64,000 nt of DNA from positions 3,410,001 to 3,474,000 of the forward strand of contig NC_006513.1 in NCBI RefSeq assembly GCF_000025965.1, read 5' to 3'. This DNA comes from Aromatoleum aromaticum EbN1. GTDB taxonomy: Bacteria; Pseudomonadota; Gammaproteobacteria; Burkholderiales; Rhodocyclaceae. Position numbers and translations under genes: made by a program. Positions 24,494 through 29,961 of this stretch are shown one piece after another. Numbering within the stretch: position 1 is the stretch's first letter; every line of letters begins with the position of its first letter. Under the pieces are notes generated by a model. The model did not search any database and was not told the DNA's origin. It was given only the letters and a program-made list of their open reading frames with translations.

Positions 24494-26300
24494 CCGGTTT
24501 TCATTCTTCCACGAGGCGCAGGTGCCCGCAGGCGCAGAAGGCTGGCAGCGCATGTACCCGTACTTCCTCGTTTCGCAACCCGAAGGGCAACCGGCGGAAG
24601 ACTCGCGCTTCTGGTTTGCGGATTCGATGCACTGGTCGCGCGCAGTCCATCCCTTCGACAGCATCGGTGCCGAGGCGGTGTACTACGGTGCGGGCGTCAA
24701 CAGCGCACGCAGCATCGCCTTGCCCTCGGCGCTGGGCCTGGACGTGCGCATGGTCAACGGCTACGTATATATCTGCCCGCTGCCGGTGACCGATCCGGCC
24801 GAGATCGAGCGGCGCCTTGTCCTGTTCCAGGAGCGCGCGGGGTTCTACTACAAGAACTGGGATGACCTGTACGCGCGCTGGCAGGAGAAGATGCTCGTGG
24901 CGGTCCGGCGGATGAAGGCGCTGAAGTTCGAGCCGCTGCCGGAGTTCGAGCCGCTGGAGGTGGTTACTGAAGGCCGTGGTTGCTCGGTATCCTGGGATCT
25001 GGTGGAAAACTACCACCGCCTGATCAACGACTTCTTCCTTGTCTGGCAGTACCACTTCGAGATGCTGGGCCTGGGCTACGGCGCCTATCTCGTGTTCTTC
25101 GGCCTTTGCAAACAGGCGTTCCCGGAGATCGAGGACCAGACCATCGCACGCATGGTGGCGGGCGTCGAAGGCATTGCCTTTCGGCCTGATGACGAGTTGC
25201 GCCGGCTCGCCAAGCTGGCGGTGGAACTTGGTCTGGGCGAGGTGCTGGACAGCAGGGACAGCCCGGACGAGATCTTTGCCGCATTGAAGCGCCGAACCGG
25301 CGGTGAGCGCTGGATCGCGGAGTTCGAAGCCGCGCGGGATCCCTGGTTCGACTACTTCGCCGAATACGGCTTCATGCATGACCAGGAAACGTGGAATGGC
25401 AACCTGGTGATCCCGCTGCAGGGCATCGCCCGCTATGTCGGCCTGCTGCAAGCAGGGGAGGAGATCGACCGTCCGGTGGCCCGGCTGCAGGCCGAGCAGG
25501 ATGAGATTGCCGGCGAATACCGTGCCCTGCTGACACCCGCGGAAGCCACGAAGTTCGACGAGGCGCTGGGTCTGTCACGCGCCGTCTTCCCGTTCATCGA
25601 GGAGCACAACATCTACGTCGAACACTGGTCGCATGCCGTGTTCTGGGAGAAGGTGCGCGAGCTTGGCCAGGTGTTTGTCAAGGCCGGTTTCTTCAAGGAA
25701 ACGAACGACCTTTACTATCTGAACCGCTTCGAGCTCGATCAGGCACTGTTCGACCTGGTGGAGTCCTGGGCGATCGGCGTGCCGGCACGGGGTGTGCAGC
25801 ACTGGCACGCCGAGATCGCCGAGCGTCGCAAGATCATGACGGCCCTGCGTTCCGCCTCGCCTGCGCCGGCATACGGCATCCCGCCCAAGGAAGTGACCGA
25901 CCCGTTCGCCATCATGAACTACGGCGTGACGACCGAGCGCGTGGCCGACTGGCTCGATCAGACGGCGGGTTCCAACAACGATGGGCAACTCAAGGGCATC
26001 CCCGTGTCGCCGGGCGTGGTCGAAGGCCTGGTCCGCGTGATCCGCCACGAGGACGAACTCAGCCAGCTGTTACCGGGCGAGATCCTCGTGGCGCAGATTA
26101 CCGCTCCGTCATGGGCGTCGGCGTTCTCGGTCGTTTCGGGTGTCGTGACCGACATCGGCGGGATGATGAGTCATGCGGCGATCATCTGTCGCGAATACGC
26201 CATGCCGGCGGTGGTCAGCACCGGGTTTGCCACGACGCGCCTGAAGACCGGTCAGCGGGTGCGCATCGATGGCCGCAAGGGCACCGTCACTCCGTTGTGA
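24477..26300 (+). CDS. Phenylphosphate-synthase-like dikinase, phosphohistidine (PpsA-type) subunit
   Basis: A 607-residue protein from the ATG at 24477, behind AGGAGACAACA. The first 500 residues have no standard PEP-synthase domain and probably bind the substrate, as in phenylphosphate synthase subunit 1. The C-terminal 110 residues are the swivelling PEP-utilising domain with catalytic His566 in GGMMSHAAIICREY; the Thauera aromatica subunit has its active histidine at nearly the same place (His569). The TIM barrel of true PEP synthase is absent. With the ATP-grasp subunit encoded next, it would transfer the beta-phosphate of ATP through phosphohistidine to an oxygen of the substrate. Here an enol or ketone is the probable acceptor (inference). 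No CBS-domain third subunit follows. Confidence 0.85.
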   Translation: MTKARDRFSFFHEAQVPAGAEGWQRMYPYFLVSQPEGQPAEDSRFWFADSMHWSRAVHPFDSIGAEAVYYGAGVNSARSIALPSALGLDVRMVNGYVYICPLPVTDPAEIERRLVLFQERAGFYYKNWDDLYARWQEKMLVAVRRMKALKFEPLPEFEPLEVVTEGRGCSVSWDLVENYHRLINDFFLVWQYHFEMLGLGYGAYLVFFGLCKQAFPEIEDQTIARMVAGVEGIAFRPDDELRRLAKLAVELGLGEVLDSRDSPDEIFAALKRRTGGERWIAEFEAARDPWFDYFAEYGFMHDQETWNGNLVIPLQGIARYVGLLQAGEEIDRPVARLQAEQDEIAGEYRALLTPAEATKFDEALGLSRAVFPFIEEHNIYVEHWSHAVFWEKVRELGQVFVKAGFFKETNDLYYLNRFELDQALFDLVESWAIGVPARGVQHWHAEIAERRKIMTALRSASPAPAYGIPPKEVTDPFAIMNYGVTTERVADWLDQTAGSNNDGQLKGIPVSPGVVEGLVRVIRHEDELSQLLPGEILVAQITAPSWASAFSVVSGVVTDIGGMMSHAAIICREYAMPAVVSTGFATTRLKTGQRVRIDGRKGTVTPL

Positions 26301-26316
26301 GAATGAGGAACCTATT

Positions 26317-27363
26317 ATGTTGACGTTCAATTTCGACGATCCGCTGTCGGCAGATTTGAAACTGGTCGGCGGCAAGGCGCATGGCCTGGCCATGATGACG
26401 CAGGCGGGCATTCCGGTATCGCCCGGATTTACCGTCTCGACCACGGCTTACCGTGACTATCTGGCGACCATCGGCTTGCGGCAGCGCCTGGAATCGGTGC
26501 TCGGCGCGGTCGACCGCGTCTCGATCGATGCCCTCGACGATGTCGCGCGAACCGTCCACGGCTGGTTCGTCGACATGCCGCTGCCTGCCGGGTCGCATGC
26601 GGCGGTAGCCGTGGCATACGAGCGCCTGTGCGCATCGCTCGGGTTTCCGGAGGTATCGGTCGCGGTGCGCTCGAGCGCCACGGCGGAGGACTCGGCGGGC
26701 GCGAGCTTCGCGGGCGAATACGAAACCTTCGTCGGCATGCGCGGCTTGGCGCAGGTCGAGTTGCATATCCGCCTCTGCTGGGCGAGCGCGTTTACGGCGC
26801 GCGCGCTAAGTTACGCGTGGAAGAACGGGATCGATCCGCTCGACGTCGACATGGCCGTCGTCGTGCAGAAGACCGTGAACGCACGCGCCGCGGGCGTGAT
26901 GTTCACGGTGAGTCCGCTTACCGGCGACCGTTCGCGTATCCACATCGAGGCGTCGTACGGGCTGGGGCTGGGGGTTGTCGGCGGTGAAGTGACGCCCGAC
27001 CGCTATGTCGTGGCGAAGATCGAGGGTCATGTGGTCGACCGGGTGCTCGGTGACAAGCACCTCGAATACATCGGTGGTCAGGTGGCGACACCGGTTGATG
27101 TCGAGCGCCGCGGCAAACTGTGTCTGGATGACGAGGAGGTCATGGCGTTGGCGCGGCTGGGCAAGCGGCTGGAGCGCCTGAACGGCGCGCCGCAAGACAT
27201 CGAGTTTGCCGTCGACCGCGAGTTGCCGCCCGGCCAAAACATCGTACTGTTGCAGTGCCGTCCGGTGACAGTCCTGCCGGGCAGGGGCGAGGCCAATCCG
27301 GTTTCGGCCGATGCACTCTCGCGCATGGCCGCGTCGGTGCTGGCAGCGGCGAAGCCGCATTGA
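26317..27363 (+). CDS. Phenylphosphate-synthase-like dikinase, ATP-binding (PpsB-type) subunit
   Basis: A 348-residue protein equal to the isolated PPDK/PEP-synthase N-terminal ATP-grasp domain. The start is the ATG at 26317 after GAGGAA. Motifs include [57 protein letters not shown] and the C-terminal QDIEFAVDR with LLQCRPVTVL. It would bind ATP and phosphorylate His566 of the partner subunit, releasing AMP and phosphate. The pair resembles phenylphosphate synthase, and more distantly rifampin phosphotransferase, in which the same parts are fused. Last gene of the operon; a strong hairpin follows at once. Confidence 0.87.
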   Translation: MLTFNFDDPLSADLKLVGGKAHGLAMMTQAGIPVSPGFTVSTTAYRDYLATIGLRQRLESVLGAVDRVSIDALDDVARTVHGWFVDMPLPAGSHAAVAVAYERLCASLGFPEVSVAVRSSATAEDSAGASFAGEYETFVGMRGLAQVELHIRLCWASAFTARALSYAWKNGIDPLDVDMAVVVQKTVNARAAGVMFTVSPLTGDRSRIHIEASYGLGLGVVGGEVTPDRYVVAKIEGHVVDRVLGDKHLEYIGGQVATPVDVERRGKLCLDDEEVMALARLGKRLERLNGAPQDIEFAVDRELPPGQNIVLLQCRPVTVLPGRGEANPVSADALSRMAASVLAAAKPH

Positions 27364-27403
27364 ACCTCGACAGAAAGCCGGAGGTCCGGCTTCTGTCGAG
27401 GTT
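27363..27403 (+). terminator. Long hairpin ending the carboxylase-dikinase operon
   Basis: AACCTCGACAGAA with GCCGG pairs with CCGGC and TTCTGTCGAGGTT to give a stem of about 18 base pairs with one bulged A, starting at the stop codon. No long T-run follows, but a second GC hairpin (CGGCCCCGCGGGGCCG) does. It probably ends transcription or protects the 3' end of the message. Confidence 0.7.
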
Positions 27404-27463
27404 CGGCCCCGCGGGGCCGTGTCCCGGCCATCGCTTCGTTATTGACGAATTGACAGGCCACAT

Positions 27464-27500
27464 CGTGCATCGAAACGTGCAATCCCCGTTTCGATGCACG
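27464..27500. repeat. Perfect 14-bp inverted repeat
   Basis: CGTGCATCGAAACG (27464-27477) is repeated as its exact reverse complement at 27487-27500 around a nine-base loop. It lies 60 bases past the operon terminator in a stretch without a gene. TTGACGAA occurs just to its left and again to its right. A role as binding site or as second terminator is possible. Confidence 0.6.
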
Positions 27501-27584
27501 ACTTCGCGCTGAATTGACGAACGAGCGAAACGTCCGGTCTTCGCCGCAATTCCGCCTCCGCATCGATCACGTCGCCTGACCCGG

Positions 27585-27594
27585 CCGTCCCGGG
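27585..27594. repeat. Left target-site duplication of IS copy 2
   Basis: CCGTCCCGGG precedes the element and recurs exactly at 28877-28886. Confidence 0.93.
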
Positions 27595-28876
27595 CAGGGC
27601 AATTGCACCGTCTTGTCATAACCCGAGGCGCTCAAATGGCCAACCCAAGTAACTCTTCGCGAAAGTCATCCTCCATGCAGGCGAGCAGTCGCTTGGACTT
27701 GATGCTGGCCTTGCGGGTGGTGTTGTGGCGCAGCAGGTTCAGTACGATGTGGCGCAGCACCACGAAGTTGTTGGCCGCATAGCCTCGGCGCACACGGGAC
27801 TGATCATCGTTGAACTGCACATCGAGCGACCAGTGAAGCTGATTTTCGACCGCCCAGTGGCTGCGCACGGCCTGCGCGATTCTGGCGGCATCTGCGGGCA
27901 GGGAACTGATGTAGTAATGGCGCTCGACGCTGGTCTTGCCGTCGACGGTGCGTTCGCGCTCGACGAGCGCAAACGATTGCAGCCCGGCCCACTGCTCGGA
28001 CTTGTACAACTGGCTGACCGCATCATAGGCCCAGCAGCGGCGCACCTCCACGCGGCCGTGGCCCTTGGTTTGTTCTTCGAAATGCGAAGCCGGCGCGATC
28101 TTTTCCGCCACGCCGGCCAGGGTGAGCAGAATCGAGTCGGTCAGCGTGGGGTGGTTGTCTTTGACGCACAACACGTAGTCTGCGCCACGACTACGGATGG
28201 TGCGGGCAATCGCTGCCTGGGTGCCCATCGCATCGATCGTGACGATGGTGCCTTCGAGCGCCAGCATGGCGAGCAACTCGGGAATCGCCGTGATCTCGTT
28301 GCTCTTCTGATCGATGGCGCGCTGCCCCAGCACCAGACCCATCCCGGCGGCAAAGGCGCTGACCATGTGCAACGGCCCCGACGTATCCTTGCCGCCACTG
28401 CGCCGACTGGTCTTGCCATCGATGGCCACCACGCTGTCCGGCGCCAGCGCCGGCACCAGCACGCCCACCCAGCGCAGAAAGGCCGCCTCGAAGGCCGCGG
28501 GATCGATCATCGCGAGCACCCGGCAGAACGTGTCATGCGAGGGCACGCCCGCCTTGAGCTTCAGGAACTTGCGCAGCCAGGCCAGGTTGGACTTGCCCCA
28601 CAGCGCCACATCCACGAAATCGTTCGCCCCGCACAGCACCGCGCACACCGCCACCGTCAGCAACTCGGACAGATCGTGCCGGGCCTGACGCTTGCTGCGC
28701 GGGTCGGGTACCGACACGAACACTTCGCTCACGGGCATCAACTGGCCTGTCTTCATGGGCGTCCCAAAAAGACAGTAAGCTACACAAAATATGACGTTGT
28801 GAACAGGGGCTCGCTAAGCGCATGATCGTAAACGGTTTACCTGTATCGGTTATGCATTTTAGGTGCGATTGCCCTG
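27595..28876 (-). mobile_element. Complete ISAs1-family insertion sequence, copy 2 (1282 bp, inverted)
   Basis: Same length, same terminal inverted repeats and same encoded protein as copy 1, but inverted. It has a different perfect 10-base target duplication (CCGTCCCGGG at 27585-27594 and 28877-28886), so it arrived by an independent insertion. It lies between the terminator of the carboxylase operon and the promoter of the ped-ebd operon and disrupts neither. Confidence 0.95.
27632..28756 (-). CDS. ISAs1-family DDE transposase, copy 2
   Basis: A 374-residue transposase identical in sequence to copy 1, with intact catalytic Asp, Asp and Glu motifs (AIDGKTSRRS, TIDAMGTQ, VENQLHW). Transcribed opposite to the catabolic operons on either side. 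Confidence 0.96.
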   Translation of the reverse strand: MKTGQLMPVSEVFVSVPDPRSKRQARHDLSELLTVAVCAVLCGANDFVDVALWGKSNLAWLRKFLKLKAGVPSHDTFCRVLAMIDPAAFEAAFLRWVGVLVPALAPDSVVAIDGKTSRRSGGKDTSGPLHMVSAFAAGMGLVLGQRAIDQKSNEITAIPELLAMLALEGTIVTIDAMGTQAAIARTIRSRGADYVLCVKDNHPTLTDSILLTLAGVAEKIAPASHFEEQTKGHGRVEVRRCWAYDAVSQLYKSEQWAGLQSFALVERERTVDGKTSVERHYYISSLPADAARIAQAVRSHWAVENQLHWSLDVQFNDDQSRVRRGYAANNFVVLRHIVLNLLRHNTTRKASIKSKRLLACMEDDFREELLGLAI

Positions 28877-28886
28877 CCGTCCCGGG
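28877..28886. repeat. Right target-site duplication of IS copy 2
   Basis: CCGTCCCGGG, identical to 27585-27594. Confidence 0.93.
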
Positions 28887-28994
28887 GGAGAGCCGCTATC
28901 CGGACGTATCTCCCCGCCGGGTTCGGCCGGCATTGCAAATAGGAAATATCTTAGCTTTTTGCCAGGATCATTCTTATTCGCAGGTCCGGAATTC

Positions 28995-29049
28995 GATTAC
29001 AAACAATCCTCCTTTTCCGATTTTTTTCGATATTGACTGATCGTATATT
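28995..29049 (+). promoter_or_regulatory. Promoter/operator of the ped-ebd operon
   Basis: GATTACAAACAATC, then TTTTCCGATTTTTTT and TATATT (29044-29049), with the same internal spacing as the element at 20026-20080. The -35 (29022-29027) is only a T-run, so an activator is probably needed. The remaining stretch to the gene at 29180 is an untranslated leader of about 125 bases in which I see no gene. Confidence 0.65.
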
Positions 29050-29179
29050 CACTTCACTTGCGGCGATTGGGGTGCATGCGGGCAGTACAGATTGAAAACC
29101 CGGTCTGGCAGGCGGAGACGGTCTGTTAAATACGTCGTCATTCTTGTGCGCCAGGCGATTACACGGCAAAGGGGGAATC

Positions 29180-29929
29180 ATGGCAAAACGACTTGAAGGA
29201 AAGGTTGCAATCGTTACCGGTGCGGCGGCAGGCATTGGCAGAACTTTTTGCGTGGGACTGGCGGGCGAGGGCGCCCGCGTGGTGGCGGCTGATTTGCGCG
29301 ACGTCACGGAAACCCTGGCGGAAATCAAGGCCCTCGATGGAACCGCGATGGGCGTTCAGATGGATGTTGCCAATCCGGAGGACGTGGCACGCATGGTCAA
29401 GCAGGTGACGGATATTTATGGCCGGGTGGATATTCTGGTCAACAACGCCGGCATCTATCCAACCAGTCCGATCGAGCAGATTTCCCTGGAAGACTGGCGC
29501 CGGGTGACGGCCATCAATCTGGACGGGCCGTTTCTCTGCTCCAAGGCCGTCGTCCCGATCATGAAACTGCAGCGGCATGGCCGGATCATCAACATGACAT
29601 CCACCACTTTCTTCATGGGCGTGCCTAATTTCACCCACTACGTGGCAAGCAAGGGCGGCGTCATCGGTCTGGCGCGCGGCCTAGCCGGCGAGGTCGGCGA
29701 ATTCGGCATCACCGTCAATTGCATTGCTCCGGGACTGACGAATACCCCCGGTGTTAGCGGTTCTCCCGACATATTGCAGACGTGGGACATGCTGGTCGAG
29801 GCCCAGGCGGTCAAGCGTAGGCAGGAGCCCCTGGATCTGCTCGGGCCATTGCTGTTCCTCGCGTCGGATGAGTCGGCCTTTGTCACGGGTCAGACCCTGT
29901 GCGTCGACGGCGGCTGGACGCGGCATTAA
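29180..29929 (+). CDS. ped: SDR alcohol dehydrogenase, (S)-1-phenylethanol dehydrogenase-like
   Basis: A 249-residue classical short-chain dehydrogenase from the ATG at 29180 (AAAGGGGGAATC before it). It has the NAD-binding TGAAAGIG, VNNAGIYP, and catalytic Ser141, Tyr154 and Lys158 in NMTSTTFF and YVASKGG. The wording INMTSTT, THYVASK and DLLGPLLFLASDESAFVTGQTL closely recalls Ped of Aromatoleum aromaticum EbN1, with the catalytic residues at what I recall as the same numbers. It would oxidise the secondary alcohol made by the Mo enzyme to a ketone with NAD. In EbN1 the gene follows ebdD; here it leads the operon. Confidence 0.88.
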   Translation: MAKRLEGKVAIVTGAAAGIGRTFCVGLAGEGARVVAADLRDVTETLAEIKALDGTAMGVQMDVANPEDVARMVKQVTDIYGRVDILVNNAGIYPTSPIEQISLEDWRRVTAINLDGPFLCSKAVVPIMKLQRHGRIINMTSTTFFMGVPNFTHYVASKGGVIGLARGLAGEVGEFGITVNCIAPGLTNTPGVSGSPDILQTWDMLVEAQAVKRRQEPLDLLGPLLFLASDESAFVTGQTLCVDGGWTRH

Positions 29930-29961
29930 CCACCTAATATACGAATCGGAAGGCGGTGCAT

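Noticed and set aside
24477-27363. Ordinary PEP synthase split by a frameshift
   Set aside because: The two genes are in the reverse order relative to PEP synthase domains, the TIM barrel is missing, the first 500 residues are unrelated, and a full PEP synthase exists at 55327-57693.
18628-28886. Composite transposon carrying the carboxylase operon
   Set aside because: Each IS copy has its own, different 10-base target duplication directly at its ends, and no shared duplication flanks the pair. The operon also shares its promoter type with the DNA outside, so the insertions are secondary.
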